A stretch of DNA of 64,000 nt from Pandoraea fibrosis (GTDB lineage Bacteria; Pseudomonadota; Gammaproteobacteria; Burkholderiales; Burkholderiaceae), in contig NZ_CP047385.1 in NCBI RefSeq assembly GCF_000807775.2, positions 868,001 through 932,000 of the forward strand. Direction: 5' to 3'. The notes beneath the pieces were generated by a model that saw nothing but the letters and a program-made list of their open reading frames with translations, made no database searches and had not been told where the DNA came from. Below, one piece after another: positions 53,482 through 63,679 of the stretch. Numbering within the stretch: position 1 is the first letter of the stretch; every line of letters begins with the position of its first letter. Position numbers and translations under genes: made by a program.

Positions 53482-54438
53482 ATGGAAATCAAATGGCTCG
53501 AGGACTTCGTGTCGCTCGCCAAGACGAACAGTTTCAGCCGTTCGGCCGAGTTGCGCCATGTGACGCAGCCGGCGTTCTCGCGCCGCATCCAGTCGCTCGA
53601 GGCGTGGCTTGGCAGCGAACTCATCGACCGCTCTAGCTACCCAACGCGCCTGACCCCGGCCGGTGAGGTGTTCTACGAGCAGGCGCTCGCCTTGCTCTCT
53701 CAGGCGCAGGAAGCCCGCGCGCTGTTGCGCGAGCAGCGCTCAGCCGATCATTCGGTACTCGATTTTGCAGTGCCGCACACGCTGTCGATGACGTTCTTCC
53801 CGCGTTGGCTCAAGACGCTGGAAAAACGCATGGGCCTGTTGCGCAGCCGTCTGCGTGCGCTCAATGTGCACGACGCTGCCATGTCGCTCACCGATGGCGG
53901 CTGTGACCTGCTGATGTGCTATTACCACCCGAGCCAGCCACTGCAACTCGACGCGTCACGCTACGAGATGATCGTGCTCGGCAGCGAGCGCTTCAGCCCC
54001 TACAGCGCCCCGACGGCGCAAAAGCGCGCCCGGTTCAAGCTGCCCGGCACACCCGAGGCGCCGGTGCCTTATCTCGCCTACACCTCGAATGCCTACCTGG
54101 GGCGGATGGCCGATCTGCTCGCCGGGGATGCCTCGAGTTCGCCCTACCTCGACAAGGTGTACGAGACGGATATGGCCGAAGCCCTCAAGGCCATGGTGCT
54201 GGCCGGGCATGGCGTGGCGTTTCTGCCGGAAAGCGCCGTGGTCGATTCGGTCGCACGCGGCGAACTGATCGATCTCGCCCCGCCGGGCAAGGCGGCCGCG
54301 CCGTGGCATCTGGACATGGAAATCCGGCTGTACCGGGACCGCCTGGCCTATACCGACGCCAGCAACCGTCGCGAGCGCACCAAGCGCGACGTCGTCGAAG
54401 CGTTCTGGCAGGCCGTGCGCGATCAGGTCAAAGGCTGA
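53482..54438 (+). CDS. LysR-family regulator (HypT-like)
   Basis: A 318-residue LysR protein. The DNA-binding domain (MEIKWLEDFVSLAKTNSFS, then AELRHVTQPAFSRRIQSLE) resembles E. coli HypT/YjiE, a hypochlorite-responsive regulator. The C-terminal substrate-binding domain fills about 90-300. It lies 287 bases upstream of gdhA on the same strand, so a role in glutamate metabolism is an alternative suggested by context. The effector is unknown. Confidence 0.92.
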   Translation: MEIKWLEDFVSLAKTNSFSRSAELRHVTQPAFSRRIQSLEAWLGSELIDRSSYPTRLTPAGEVFYEQALALLSQAQEARALLREQRSADHSVLDFAVPHTLSMTFFPRWLKTLEKRMGLLRSRLRALNVHDAAMSLTDGGCDLLMCYYHPSQPLQLDASRYEMIVLGSERFSPYSAPTAQKRARFKLPGTPEAPVPYLAYTSNAYLGRMADLLAGDASSSPYLDKVYETDMAEALKAMVLAGHGVAFLPESAVVDSVARGELIDLAPPGKAAAPWHLDMEIRLYRDRLAYTDASNRRERTKRDVVEAFWQAVRDQVKG

Positions 54439-54591
54439 CGCTGTTTCGGCGCAACAGCCCGGCAACGGGGCATTTCCCACCATTGCCGGGGAAAGACCTG
54501 TCCCAAAGTAGGGTCTCGCAAGGCCCTGGGAATTCGCAGGGGTTCGCAGGCATTCGCGTGGCATAAGGGCGAAATAGCCGTCAGGTCAAAA

Positions 54592-54610
54592 CTATGCATG
54601 AAATGCATAG
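54592..54610. promoter_or_regulatory. Perfect palindrome upstream of gdhA
   Basis: CTATGCAT-GAA-ATGCATAG, 8-base arms, followed at once by another ATGCAT. It lies about 115 bases before the gdhA start and shares the GCAT...ATGC core with the palindrome upstream of gltI. Confidence 0.5.
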
Positions 54611-54725
54611 ATGCATGTTTATTCGGCATTGGATTGTTCTTTGCGGTTCTTTGTAAAGTGCCAGCCATTCGTGTCGCAAGCACGGTATGTGCGTGCGGCG
54701 CCGATTGAAGCCGGAGAATCCAACA

Positions 54726-56012
54726 ATGTCGCAAACGTCACATGCCTTGCCCTCCTACCTCGACGCCGAGCACCTCGGCCCGTGGGGTAACTACCTCCAG
54801 CAGGTTGACCGTGTCACCCCCTATCTGGGCACGCTCTCGCGCTGGGTCGAAACGCTCAAGCGCCCGAAGCGCATTCTGATCGTCGACTGCCCGATCGAAC
54901 TCGATAACGGCACCATCGCCCATTTCGAGGGCTATCGTGTCCAGCACAACACCTCGCGCGGCCCCGGCAAGGGCGGCGTGCGCTTCCACCAGGACGTTAC
55001 GCTCTCCGAAGTCATGGCCCTGTCGGCCTGGATGTCGGTCAAGAACGCCGCCGTGAACGTGCCGTATGGCGGCGCCAAGGGCGGTATCCGTGTCGACCCG
55101 CGCAAGCTCTCGCGCGGCGAACTCGAGCGCCTGACGCGTCGTTACACCAGCGAAATCAACATCATCATCGGGCCGACGAAGGACATTCCGGCACCGGACG
55201 TCAACACCAATGAGCAGATCATGGCGTGGATGATGGATACCTACTCGATGAACGAGGGTTCCACGGCCACGGGCGTCGTCACCGGCAAGCCGATCTCGCT
55301 GGGTGGTTCGCTGGGCCGCCGTGAAGCGACCGGCCGCGGTGTGTTCGTGGTGAGCTGCGAAGCGGCCCGCCGTCTGGGCATGGACGTGCGCGGCGCGCGG
55401 GTGATCGTGCAGGGCTTCGGCAACGTGGGCGGTATCGCTGCCCGCCTGTTCCATGAGGCCGGCGCCCATGTCATCGGCGTGCAAGATCACACCGGCACGA
55501 TCTACAAGTCGGACGGCCTCGATGTGGCGAATCTGCTCAAGCACGTTGCCGAGACTGGCGGTGTGGGCGGTTTCCCGGCAGCCGAGACCATCAAGGACGA
55601 TGAATTCTGGTCGCTCGACTGCGAATTCCTGATCCCGGCGGCACTGGAAAACCAGATTACCGAGAAAAACGCCGACAAGATCCGTGCGAAAGTCGTGGTC
55701 GAGGGCGCCAATGGCCCGACGACGACGGCCGCCGACGACATTCTGCGCAGCAAGAACATTCTTGTCGTGCCGGACGTGGTGGCCAACGCCGGTGGCGTGA
55801 CCGTCTCGTATTTCGAGTGGGTTCAGGACTTCTCGAGCTTCTTCTGGACCGAGGAAGAGATCAATCACCGCCTGGAGCGCATCATGCGCGAGGCGTTCGA
55901 TGGTGTGTGGAATGTGGCGCAGGAACACAAGGTTTCGCTGCGTACCGCTGCATTCATCGTGGCGTGTACCCGTATCCTGCAAGCCCGTGAGATGCGCGGC
56001 CTGTACCCCTGA
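54726..56012 (+). CDS. gdhA: Glutamate dehydrogenase
   Basis: A 428-residue hexameric Glu/Leu/Phe/Val dehydrogenase interconverting glutamate and 2-oxoglutarate plus ammonia. The substrate site includes [10 protein letters not shown] and the catalytic lysine region [12 protein letters not shown]; the Rossmann motif is VQGFGNVGG. Length and sequence suggest the NAD-linked type, but coenzyme use is not certain. The ATG at 54726 (after GGAG) is preferred over the slightly longer frame. The gltIJKL importer genes lie directly downstream, linking uptake and oxidation of glutamate. Confidence 0.95.
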   Translation: MSQTSHALPSYLDAEHLGPWGNYLQQVDRVTPYLGTLSRWVETLKRPKRILIVDCPIELDNGTIAHFEGYRVQHNTSRGPGKGGVRFHQDVTLSEVMALSAWMSVKNAAVNVPYGGAKGGIRVDPRKLSRGELERLTRRYTSEINIIIGPTKDIPAPDVNTNEQIMAWMMDTYSMNEGSTATGVVTGKPISLGGSLGRREATGRGVFVVSCEAARRLGMDVRGARVIVQGFGNVGGIAARLFHEAGAHVIGVQDHTGTIYKSDGLDVANLLKHVAETGGVGGFPAAETIKDDEFWSLDCEFLIPAALENQITEKNADKIRAKVVVEGANGPTTTAADDILRSKNILVVPDVVANAGGVTVSYFEWVQDFSSFFWTEEEINHRLERIMREAFDGVWNVAQEHKVSLRTAAFIVACTRILQAREMRGLYP

Positions 56013-56039
56013 TCGGCGGTGCTGTCGAGCTAAGTAGTA

Positions 56040-56057
56040 ATACGCATTAATGCGTAT
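56040..56057. promoter_or_regulatory. 18-base perfect palindrome between gdhA and gltI
   Basis: ATACGCATTAATGCGTAT is fully self-complementary. It lies about 120 bases before the gltI start, a typical operator size and place. A half-site GCAT/ATGC core is shared with 54592-54610. Confidence 0.55.
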
Positions 56058-56062
56058 AAACA

Positions 56063-56111
56063 GAATGTTCGGGGCGATTTACGTCAAAAAAGACGTACGT
56101 TCCGGACATTC
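56063..56111 (+). repeat. Hairpin with nested inverted repeat
   Basis: GAATGTTCGG (56063-56072) pairs with CCGGACATTC (56102-56111) with one G-U, enclosing TACGTC-AAAAAA-GACGTA (56080-56097). It may be the gdhA 3' hairpin or part of the gltI control region. Confidence 0.5.
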
Positions 56112-56137
56112 GAGAATAAAAAAATGGGCAAATGCAG

Positions 56138-56146
56138 TGCTAAAAT
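56138..56146 (+). promoter_or_regulatory. Candidate extended -10 promoter for gltI
   Basis: TGC-TAAAAT, about 30 bases before the gltI start codon. No good -35 is present, as is common for extended -10 promoters. Confidence 0.4.
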
Positions 56147-56176
56147 GCATTCGTTTTGTGCCAAGGAGACCAAGGA

Positions 56177-57085
56177 ATGACCCTCTCGAAAATTGCGTTG
56201 GCGATGTGCTGTGTGGGCCTGATGGCAGGTGCTGCTCAGGCGCAAGAAAGCGGTACCCTCAAAAAAATCAAGGACACAGGCATTATCTCGCTGGGAAACC
56301 GCGAGTCGTCGATCCCGTTCTCTTTCTATGACAACAACCACAATGTCGTCGGCTATGCCAACGATGTGGCCATGGCGATCGTTGCCGAAGTCAAGAAGGA
56401 ACTGAAGCTGCCGAAGCTGGATGCCAAGCAGACCCCGATCACGTCGCAGAACCGCATTCCGCTGGTTCAGAACGGCACGATCGATATCGAGTGCGGTTCG
56501 ACCACGAACAACGCCGATCGTCAGAAGCAGGCTGCGTTCTCGAACACGTTCTTCATCATCGGCACGCGTCTGCTGGCGAAGAACAGCTCGGGCATCAAGG
56601 ATTTTGCTGACCTGAAGGGCAAGAACGTCGTGACCACGGCGGGTACGACCTCCGAGCGTCTGCTGCGCGAGATGAACCAGAAAGAAAACCTGGGCATGAA
56701 CATCATCAGCGCCAAGGACCATGGCGAAGCCGCGATTACGCTGCACTCGGGCCGTGCCGTTGCGTTCATGATGGATGACGCCCTGCTCGCCGGTGAGCGT
56801 GCCAAGTTCAAGGACGCCAAGGACTACAGCATTGTCGGCAAGCCGCAATCGTACGAAGCCTACGGCTGCATGATGCGCAAGGACGATCCGGCCTTCAAGA
56901 AGCTGGTCGACAAGGCCGTTGCGGACTACCAGAAGTCGGGTCAGGCACAAAAGGACTACGCCAAGTGGTTCCAACAGCCGATTCCGGCACTCGGTGGCGT
57001 GAACATGGACTTCCCGCCGTCGGCCGAAATGGCCTCCCTGTGGAAGTCGCCGAACGACAATGCTGACGTTCAGGGCGCCAAGTAA
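56177..57085 (+). CDS. gltI: Glutamate/aspartate ABC transporter substrate-binding protein
   Basis: A 302-residue periplasmic binding protein. Signal peptide 1-22 (hydrophobic core CCVGLMAGAA, cleavage after AQA). The type II binding-protein fold includes GVISL-like start DTGIISLGNRESSIPFS and IECGSTTNNADRQKQAAFS, characteristic of GltI, which binds glutamate and aspartate. The ATG at 56177 follows AAGGAGACC. A terminator separates it from the permease genes, which would leave the binding protein in excess. Confidence 0.95.
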   Translation: MTLSKIALAMCCVGLMAGAAQAQESGTLKKIKDTGIISLGNRESSIPFSFYDNNHNVVGYANDVAMAIVAEVKKELKLPKLDAKQTPITSQNRIPLVQNGTIDIECGSTTNNADRQKQAAFSNTFFIIGTRLLAKNSSGIKDFADLKGKNVVTTAGTTSERLLREMNQKENLGMNIISAKDHGEAAITLHSGRAVAFMMDDALLAGERAKFKDAKDYSIVGKPQSYEAYGCMMRKDDPAFKKLVDKAVADYQKSGQAQKDYAKWFQQPIPALGGVNMDFPPSAEMASLWKSPNDNADVQGAK

Positions 57086-57131
57086 GCCTCACGGCTTGCT
57101 GGATCGCTGAGCACCGTCAGTGCGTAATGCC

Positions 57132-57165
57132 GAAGCGGAAGGAGTCAATCCTTCCGCTTCTTTTT
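57132..57165 (+). terminator. Terminator between gltI and gltJ (likely attenuating)
   Basis: GAAGCGGAAGGA (57132-57143) pairs with TCCTTCCGCTTC (57149-57160), then five T residues. Because the gltJKL genes follow 28 bases later with no obvious new promoter, partial readthrough is likely. Confidence 0.85.
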
Positions 57166-57193
57166 AAGCAAGACAAGTAGAAAAGGGGAGATC

Positions 57194-57934
57194 ATGGCTC
57201 TCGGTCTCGATTTCAGTTTTTTCTTCCAGCCGGTTGCCACCGGTGAGGGCACGACCTACTTCGGGTGGTTGCTCTCAGGCTTCAAGCTCACGCTTGCGGT
57301 CGGCCTCGGCGGCTGGATCATTGCGCTAATCGTGGGCTCCATGCTCGGCGTGATGCGTACCGTTCCCAACAAATGGATTTCCGGCTTCGCGGCAGGGTAC
57401 GTGGAGCTATTCCGGAACATCCCACTGCTCGTGCAGTTGTTCTTCTGGTACTACGTGGCGCCCGACTTTTTGCCCGAAGGGGTGCGTCAGTGGTTGTTTG
57501 CGCTCAATCCGGCCAATGTTTCGCTGCTGACCGGCGTGGTCGGCCTGGGGCTCTTTACGGCAGCCCGGGTATGCGAGCAGGTGCGCTCCGGTATCAATTC
57601 GCTGCCCAAGGGACAGAAGAATGCCGGCTTGGCCATGGGACTCACGCTGCCGCAGACGTATCGTTTCGTGCTGCTGCCGGTGGCCTTCCGCGTGGTGATT
57701 CCGCCAATCACCTCGGAATTCGTCAACATCTTCAAGAACTCGGCCGTGATCTCGACCGTGAACCTGCTCGAACTCACGGGGCAAGGCAAGCAGCTCATCG
57801 ATTACACGGCGCATAGCTACGAGTCGTTCATCGCTGTGACGATCGCGTACATGATCATCAACATCGTCGTGCTCACGTTCATGCGTTGGCTCGAATCGAA
57901 GACCCGCCTGCCGGGCTACATCGGGGGCAAATAA
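57194..57934 (+). CDS. gltJ: Glutamate/aspartate ABC transporter permease GltJ
   Basis: A 246-residue inner-membrane permease of the His/Glu/Gln/Arg family. N-terminal [20 protein letters not shown] is typical of GltJ, and the cytoplasmic EAA-like loop lies around [30 protein letters not shown] precedes the ATG. Its stop shares one base with the gltK start (TAATG). Confidence 0.95.
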   Translation: MALGLDFSFFFQPVATGEGTTYFGWLLSGFKLTLAVGLGGWIIALIVGSMLGVMRTVPNKWISGFAAGYVELFRNIPLLVQLFFWYYVAPDFLPEGVRQWLFALNPANVSLLTGVVGLGLFTAARVCEQVRSGINSLPKGQKNAGLAMGLTLPQTYRFVLLPVAFRVVIPPITSEFVNIFKNSAVISTVNLLELTGQGKQLIDYTAHSYESFIAVTIAYMIINIVVLTFMRWLESKTRLPGYIGGK

Positions 57935-58614
57935 TGGGTGAAATCTTCGCTTGGGGCGGTGCCATCGACGCGATGCCGCTGCTCATCAAGGGCATGATCA
58001 CCACGCTGCAGGTCACGGCGCTCGCCGTGGTCGTGGGCATCGTCTGGGGCACATTGCTCGCGATGATGCGCCTGTCCGGTGTGACGGTGCTGAAGTGGTT
58101 CGCGGATCTGTACGTGAACGTGTTTCGCTCGATCCCGCTGCTGATGGTGCTGCTGTGGTTCTTCTTGATCGTGCCGCAGGTGCTGCGTTCGTTGCTCGAC
58201 GTGCCGCCGACATGGGACATCCGGATGGTCTCGGCACTCGTGGCCTTCTCGCTGTTTGAAGCGGCGTATTATTCGGAAATTATTCGTGCGGGTATCCAGA
58301 GCGTGTCGCGCGGGCAGTTGTCCGCCGCCTCCGCACTGGGCATGTCGTACTGGCAGGCGATGGGTCTTGTGGTGCTGCCGCAGGCGTTCCGCAACATGGT
58401 GCCGCTGCTGCTCACGCAAGGCATCATTCTGTTCCAGGATACGTCGCTCGTGTACGCGATCGCCTTGTCCGACTTCTTCGGCATGGCGTATCAGGTGGGC
58501 CAGCGGGACGGTACGCTACCCGCGATGATTGTGTTTGCCGGAACGGTCTACTTCGTGATCTGCTTCTCGGTTTCGATGTTGGTTAAACGTCTTCAAAAGA
58601 GGTTGGCGAAATGA
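57934..58614 (+). CDS. gltK: Glutamate/aspartate ABC transporter permease GltK
   Basis: A 226-residue partner permease. The EAA-like loop is around [20 protein letters not shown], contacting GltL. The coding frame reaches further upstream within gltJ, but the ATG at 57934 overlaps the gltJ stop and begins the family N-terminus. The stop overlaps the gltL start (ATGA). Confidence 0.95.
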   Translation: MGEIFAWGGAIDAMPLLIKGMITTLQVTALAVVVGIVWGTLLAMMRLSGVTVLKWFADLYVNVFRSIPLLMVLLWFFLIVPQVLRSLLDVPPTWDIRMVSALVAFSLFEAAYYSEIIRAGIQSVSRGQLSAASALGMSYWQAMGLVVLPQAFRNMVPLLLTQGIILFQDTSLVYAIALSDFFGMAYQVGQRDGTLPAMIVFAGTVYFVICFSVSMLVKRLQKRLAK

Positions 58615-59336
58615 TTACCCTTAAAAACGTCTCCAAGTGGTACGGCCAGTTCCAGGTGCTCACGGACTGCTCCACTGAAGTCAAGAAGGGTGAAGTCGTG
58701 GTGGTGTGCGGCCCGTCGGGTTCGGGCAAGTCCACGCTCATCAAGACCGTCAATGGTCTGGAGCCGATCCAGCAAGGCGAGATCATTGTCGACGGCACCT
58801 CGGTTGCAGACCCGAAGACGAACCTCGCCAAGCTGCGCTCGCGCGTCGGCATGGTGTTCCAGCACTTCGAACTGTTCCCGCACCTGTCGATCACCGAAAA
58901 CCTGACGCTCGCCCAGATCAAGGTGCTTGGCCGCAGCAAGGAAGCCGCGCGTGACAAGGGCCTGAAGTTGCTCGAACGCGTGGGCCTGAAGGCGCATGCG
59001 CACAAGTTCCCTGGCCAGCTCTCGGGCGGTCAGCAACAACGTGTCGCCATCGCCCGTGCGCTGTGCATGGACCCGATCGCCATGTTGTTCGACGAGCCGA
59101 CCTCGGCGCTCGATCCGGAAATGATCAATGAAGTGCTCGACGTGATGGTCGAACTGGCTCACGAAGGCATGACCATGATGGTGGTCACGCACGAAATGGG
59201 CTTCGCCAAGAAGGTCGCGAACCGCGTGATCTTCATGGATCAGGGCATCATCGTCGAAGACGACAAGAAGGACGAGTTCTTCGCGAATCCGAAGTCGGAC
59301 CGCGCCAAGGACTTCCTGGCCAAGATCCTGCACTGA
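58611..59336 (+). CDS. gltL: Glutamate/aspartate ABC transporter ATPase GltL
   Basis: A 241-residue polar amino-acid ABC ATPase. Walker [10 protein letters not shown] is at 34-42, signature LSGGQQQR, Walker [15 protein letters not shown], then the switch histidine in VVTHEMGFA. It energises GltJK. Last gene of the operon, translated from an ATG overlapping gltK by four bases. Confidence 0.96.
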   Translation: MITLKNVSKWYGQFQVLTDCSTEVKKGEVVVVCGPSGSGKSTLIKTVNGLEPIQQGEIIVDGTSVADPKTNLAKLRSRVGMVFQHFELFPHLSITENLTLAQIKVLGRSKEAARDKGLKLLERVGLKAHAHKFPGQLSGGQQQRVAIARALCMDPIAMLFDEPTSALDPEMINEVLDVMVELAHEGMTMMVVTHEMGFAKKVANRVIFMDQGIIVEDDKKDEFFANPKSDRAKDFLAKILH

Positions 59337-59360
59337 TTCCGGTCGGTCGCAGGAACGAAA

Positions 59361-59388
59361 AAAGCGTGCCTTCGGGCACGCTTTTTTT
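59361..59388. terminator. Intrinsic terminator, TTCG loop, bidirectional
   Basis: AAAGCGTGCC-TTCG-GGCACGCTTT followed by a T-run, with an A-run on the other side. It ends gltIJKL and the convergent amidotransferase gene. Confidence 0.92.
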
Positions 59389-59439
59389 ATGGCCGCCGCA
59401 AACGCAGACCGTCTGCAAGGCGTTTGTGCGCCGCAGCGC

Positions 59440-60270
59440 TTACTGGCAGGCGGTGTTCTGCGCGTTACGCAGGCGCACGGCTTCGGGGATGGGCACCACG
59501 GTGCGCAGTGACGGTGCGCCCTTCTCGAAGAGGATCAATTCGCCTGGCTCGAAGGTCGTCCAGACTTCGTTATCCGTGAGCGGCGCGGTAGCGATCACCG
59601 CAACGCGATCGGCCGGCGTGGTGAACTTCGCGAAATCGATTTCCCAGTCGGCATCGATCAGATGCGCCTTCGTGAACGGCCATTGGCGGGCGATGAAATG
59701 CAGTCGCGTCGAGCAGTGGGCGATCAGGGCCTGGCCATTCGAGAGCACGAAGTTGAACACGCCATGACGCGTGATCGTGCGCGTAATGTCTTCAACGGCA
59801 TGGAATAGCTCGTCGAGTGGCGGCTGCGAACCGGGGAAGCGCTTGCGCAGGCCCTGCATGATGTCGCAGAAGGCGCGCTCGCTGTCCGTCGTCCCTACTG
59901 GTTGATAGACGCCCGAGAGAAACGGGTCGTAATCGTGCAGATCGCCGTTGTGCGCAAAGATCCAGTGACGCCCCCACAGCTCGCGCTGGAACGGGTGGCA
60001 GTTCTCCAGTTCAACGATGCCTTGGGTCGCTTTGCGGATATGGGCGATGACGTTTTTCGATTTGATGGGGTATTTCTTCACCAATTCGGCGATGGGCGAG
60101 TTTGCCGCCGCCTGATGGTCGATGAACAGGCGGCAGGCCTTGTCCTCGAAGAACGCAATACCCCAGCCGTCAGCATGGTGATCCGTGCCGCCCCCACGCG
60201 CCGCGAAACCGGTAAATGAGAACGTAATATCGGTCGGTTCCGCGCAATTCATTGCGAGCAGTTGGCACAT
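59440..60270 (-). CDS. Class II glutamine amidotransferase (YafJ-like)
   Basis: A 276-residue N-terminal nucleophile hydrolase. After Met removal the catalytic residue is C2 (MCQLLAMNC). Further glutaminase-site segments are ADGWGIAFFED, IAHIRKATQG and WIFAHNGDL. The frame runs 55 codons further upstream, but the start at 60270 is fixed by the need for C2. No synthetase domain is fused, so the acceptor substrate is unknown. It lies divergent from pyrC. Confidence 0.92.
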   Translation of the reverse strand: MCQLLAMNCAEPTDITFSFTGFAARGGGTDHHADGWGIAFFEDKACRLFIDHQAAANSPIAELVKKYPIKSKNVIAHIRKATQGIVELENCHPFQRELWGRHWIFAHNGDLHDYDPFLSGVYQPVGTTDSERAFCDIMQGLRKRFPGSQPPLDELFHAVEDITRTITRHGVFNFVLSNGQALIAHCSTRLHFIARQWPFTKAHLIDADWEIDFAKFTTPADRVAVIATAPLTDNEVWTTFEPGELILFEKGAPSLRTVVPIPEAVRLRNAQNTACQ

Positions 60271-60470
60271 GGACGGGTAAATCGAAGATTGGCCGCGCAC
60301 GTCGTGTCTGAGCGCCGCTGCCGTTACAATATGGGGTTGCACAAGCATAGCACCGGCCCCTGTGCACGTACATTCCCGCCCACGAAGTCCGTCGCGCCCA
60401 CGCGTCACCACGCCGCCGCGCAGGCACGGTTTCACGGGCCAGCAGCCTCCCGAGCCCCCGGAAAACGCCC

Positions 60471-61508
60471 ATGACCACAGAACTCACAATCACTCGTCCC
60501 GACGACTGGCACTTGCACGTGCGCGATGGCGCCGTGCTCAAGAGCGTGCTTCCCGACACCGCGCGCCAGTTCGGCCGCGCGATCATCATGCCCAACCTCA
60601 AGCCGCCGGTCACCACGACCGAACACGCCGCCGCGTATCGCGAGCGCATTCTTGCGGCGCGTCCGGTCGGTAATACGTTCGAGCCGCTCATGACCCTGTA
60701 CCTGACCGACAACACGCCGGCCGACGAGATCCGTCGCGCCAAGGCGTCGGGCTTCGTGCACGGCGTGAAGCTGTATCCGGCGGGCGCGACGACGAATTCC
60801 GACGCGGGCGTGACCGATCTGGCCAAGTGCCGCGGCGCGCTCGAAGCGATGCAGGAGGTCGGCATGCCGCTGCTCGTGCACGGCGAGGTGACGAGTTCCG
60901 ACATCGATATCTTCGATCGTGAAAAGATCTTCATCGACCGCGTGATGTCGCCGCTGCGCCGCGATTTCCCGGGTCTGAAGGTCGTGTTCGAGCACATCAC
61001 GACGAAGGATGCCGCCGAATATGTCGCGCAAGCCGACGGCCCCATCGCCGCGACGATTACCGCGCATCACCTGCTGTATAACCGCAACGCCATCTTCACC
61101 GGGGGCATTCGCCCGCACTACTACTGCCTGCCCGTGCTCAAGCGCGAGACGCATCGCGAGGCGCTCGTCAAGGCGGCAACCTCGGGCAGCCCTCGTTTCT
61201 TCCTGGGTACCGACAGCGCCCCGCACGCGCGCGGCGTGAAGGAAGCGGCCTGTGGCTGCGCCGGCTGCTATACGGCGCTGCATGCGGTCGAGCTGTACGC
61301 CGAGGCGTTCGACAAGGCCGACGCGCTCGACAAGTTCGAAGGGTTCGCCAGCTTCCACGGTCCGGACTTCTATGAACTGCCGCGCAACGCCGACAAGATC
61401 ACGCTTGTGCGCGAAGACTGGGAACTGCCGGCAGAACTGCCGATGGGCGACGAGACCGTTGTGCCGCTGCGCGCCGGTGAAGTCATCGGCTGGAAGCTCA
61501 AGGGGTGA
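60471..61508 (+). CDS. pyrC: Dihydroorotase
   Basis: PyrC, 345 residues, class II (E. coli-like) dihydroorotase of de novo pyrimidine synthesis. The metal site includes H14 and H16 (WHLHVRDG), the carbamylated K100 ([13 protein letters not shown]), and later histidines in VHGEV and [14 protein letters not shown] holds the catalytic aspartate. A TACAAT -10-like box at 60325-60330 may drive it. Its stop overlaps the start of the DUF3025 gene (GTGA). Confidence 0.97.
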   Translation: MTTELTITRPDDWHLHVRDGAVLKSVLPDTARQFGRAIIMPNLKPPVTTTEHAAAYRERILAARPVGNTFEPLMTLYLTDNTPADEIRRAKASGFVHGVKLYPAGATTNSDAGVTDLAKCRGALEAMQEVGMPLLVHGEVTSSDIDIFDREKIFIDRVMSPLRRDFPGLKVVFEHITTKDAAEYVAQADGPIAATITAHHLLYNRNAIFTGGIRPHYYCLPVLKRETHREALVKAATSGSPRFFLGTDSAPHARGVKEAACGCAGCYTALHAVELYAEAFDKADALDKFEGFASFHGPDFYELPRNADKITLVREDWELPAELPMGDETVVPLRAGEVIGWKLKG

Positions 61509-62359
61509 GGGTGGCGGGCGCCAAGGCACCTTGGGTGTCCGCGCCTTCCGGTCTGCCGGAGATCGACTGGCGGGCGCCGTGGTTCGACGCCGTATCGGCG
61601 CGAGGCCAGGCCGCATTGGCGGGGAGCGACTGGCGCGAGGCGCTCTCGGCGCAGGCGGCGGCGATGGGGCTGGTGAGCGGACAGGGGCGGGCGCTTCGCT
61701 TCGTTGCACAGGAGGATCTGCCCGACGCCACGGCCTACGAGGCGTTTATCGCGGCCACGGGCGGCGTGCCGACGCGCCAGAACCTGCATGACTTCTTCAA
61801 CGCGCTGATCTGGTTGACCTATCCGCGCGGCAAGGCGGCGCTCAACGCGCGTCAGGCGGTGGCGATTGCGGCCGAAGGTGTGCAGGCGACACGCGGCGCC
61901 ACCCGCGACGCCGCGACGGTGTTCGATGAGAATGCCATCCTTTTCGCGTGCAGTGATGCCGCGCTCGGACACGCATTGCGGGCTTTCGACTGGCATACGC
62001 TGTTCGTGGCGCGGCGCGCCGACTGGGGCCGTGTCTGCGAGGTCCAGCCTTTCGGGCATGCGTTGCTGGAAAAGCTTGTCGCACCGTACAAATCGGTGAC
62101 GGCACACGCCTGGATCGTGGACGTTCCCCCCGCCTATTTCCGCTGGACGCCGCCCGAGCGCCGGGCCTGGCTTGACGTCCGGATTGCACCGACGCTCGTC
62201 GATGCCGCGTGGACCACCCGTGACTTCGCGCCGTTGCCCGTGCTCGGCATTCCGGGCTGGTGTCCGGCGAACGACGACCCGTCTTACTATCTGGACCGGT
62301 CGGTATTCCGGCCGGGACGTCGGCAAAAGGGTGAGGCGCCGAGCCGAAGTCGGGGGTGA
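61505..62359 (+). CDS. DUF3025 family protein
   Basis: A 284-residue soluble protein of the DUF3025 family. Recognisable core: [25 protein letters not shown], here residues about 90-114, followed by [12 protein letters not shown] and the C-terminal [14 protein letters not shown]. No known function. It starts at a GTG overlapping the pyrC stop by four bases, so it is translationally coupled, an arrangement usual in Burkholderiales. Confidence 0.9.
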   Translation: MRVAGAKAPWVSAPSGLPEIDWRAPWFDAVSARGQAALAGSDWREALSAQAAAMGLVSGQGRALRFVAQEDLPDATAYEAFIAATGGVPTRQNLHDFFNALIWLTYPRGKAALNARQAVAIAAEGVQATRGATRDAATVFDENAILFACSDAALGHALRAFDWHTLFVARRADWGRVCEVQPFGHALLEKLVAPYKSVTAHAWIVDVPPAYFRWTPPERRAWLDVRIAPTLVDAAWTTRDFAPLPVLGIPGWCPANDDPSYYLDRSVFRPGRRQKGEAPSRSRG

Positions 62360-62418
62360 AGTGGTGAGGCGGCACGATGCCGGCATGCCGTTCGGACGGG
62401 CGACGATGGCGCCTCGCG

Positions 62419-62427
62419 TGATACACT
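62419..62427 (+). promoter_or_regulatory. Extended -10 promoter of rnpB
   Basis: TGA-TACACT, placed to start transcription at about 62434-62435, the 5' end of the RNase P RNA. Confidence 0.5.
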
Positions 62428-62434
62428 TCGGCCC

Positions 62435-62846
<412 letters not shown>

Positions 62847-62858
62847 CCCAATAAGACA

Positions 62859-62885
62859 CAAAAGGCTCCCGGTGGGAGCCTTTTG
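62859..62885. terminator. Bidirectional terminator of rnpB and the OsmC gene
   Basis: CAAAAGGCTCCC (62859-62870) pairs with GGGAGCCTTTTG (62874-62885). The A and T runs on either side make it usable in both directions. Confidence 0.88.
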
Positions 62886-62916
62886 CGTTTCCGGCACTAC
62901 CGCCGACCGACCGGTC

Positions 62917-63339
62917 TCAGCCTTCGACAATCTCGACGCTGTGCGTGAGTTCTGCCGTCTTGGCGAGCATGATCGACGCGGAGCAGTACTTGTCGTGCGA
63001 GAGCGTGACGGCGCGCTCCACGGTGGCCGGGTTCAGATTGCGGCCCGTGACCGTGAAGTGGAAGTGAATCTTGGTGAAGACCTTGGGGTCTTCGCTCGCG
63101 CGCTCGGCCTTGAGCGTAACGCTGCAATCCTTCACTTCGGCGCGACTCTTCTTGAGAATGAGCACCACGTCGTAGGCGGTGCAACCGCCGGTGCCGACCA
63201 GCAGCATTTCCATCGGGCGCGGTGCCTGATTGTGGCCGCCGCCTTCCGGCGCGCCGTCCATCGCGACGATGTGGCCGCTACCCGTTTGCGCGACGAAGGC
63301 CATGCCATCCTGGCCCATCCAACTCACCTTGCATTCCAT
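62917..63339 (-). CDS. OsmC/YhfA-family protein
   Basis: A 140-residue OsmC-fold protein, closer to YhfA than to OsmC itself. The two conserved redox cysteines are C53 (GTGGCTAYDVV) and C119 (DKYCSAS). Members reduce organic hydroperoxides or have unknown roles. The frame extends 30 codons upstream, but MECKVSWMGQ at 63339 is the family start. Monocistronic; the terminator is shared with rnpB. Confidence 0.92.
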   Translation of the reverse strand: MECKVSWMGQDGMAFVAQTGSGHIVAMDGAPEGGGHNQAPRPMEMLLVGTGGCTAYDVVLILKKSRAEVKDCSVTLKAERASEDPKVFTKIHFHFTVTGRNLNPATVERAVTLSHDKYCSASIMLAKTAELTHSVEIVEG

Positions 63340-63644
63340 ATTTCGAAACCCCGATATCCCGTTCAAGCAAAAATTGTAGCGGCTTCCGCAAACCTGCGTA
63401 CGATGCCGCCCGCGAACCTCGGAAGCCATCCCGAATGGCTCTGGTTGCTGCGTCGCAATATTGGCGCTTTTTTGATCGGGTTTTCAGAGGGATAAACCCT
63501 AAATTTGGGGCGGGGGCTCTAGATCGATGAACGGGGAGTGCGTCTTTTTTCTTGTAATTCGTTGATTTTATTGAAAATAGTGAAGCATTGCTTATTGTGT
63601 GTGCATTTCATATTGTGGTGTTGTATTTCGCACTATAAATTTTC

Positions 63645-63673
63645 TTGCGTCGCACAATCTGATTTGCTAGACT
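63645..63673 (+). promoter_or_regulatory. Promoter of the candidate small RNA
   Basis: TTGCGT (63645-63650), a 17-base spacer, then TAGACT (63668-63673) preceded by TGC, an extended -10. Predicted start at about 63680. It lies at the end of an AT-rich block (63540-63660). Confidence 0.6.
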
Positions 63674-63679
63674 TCAGTC

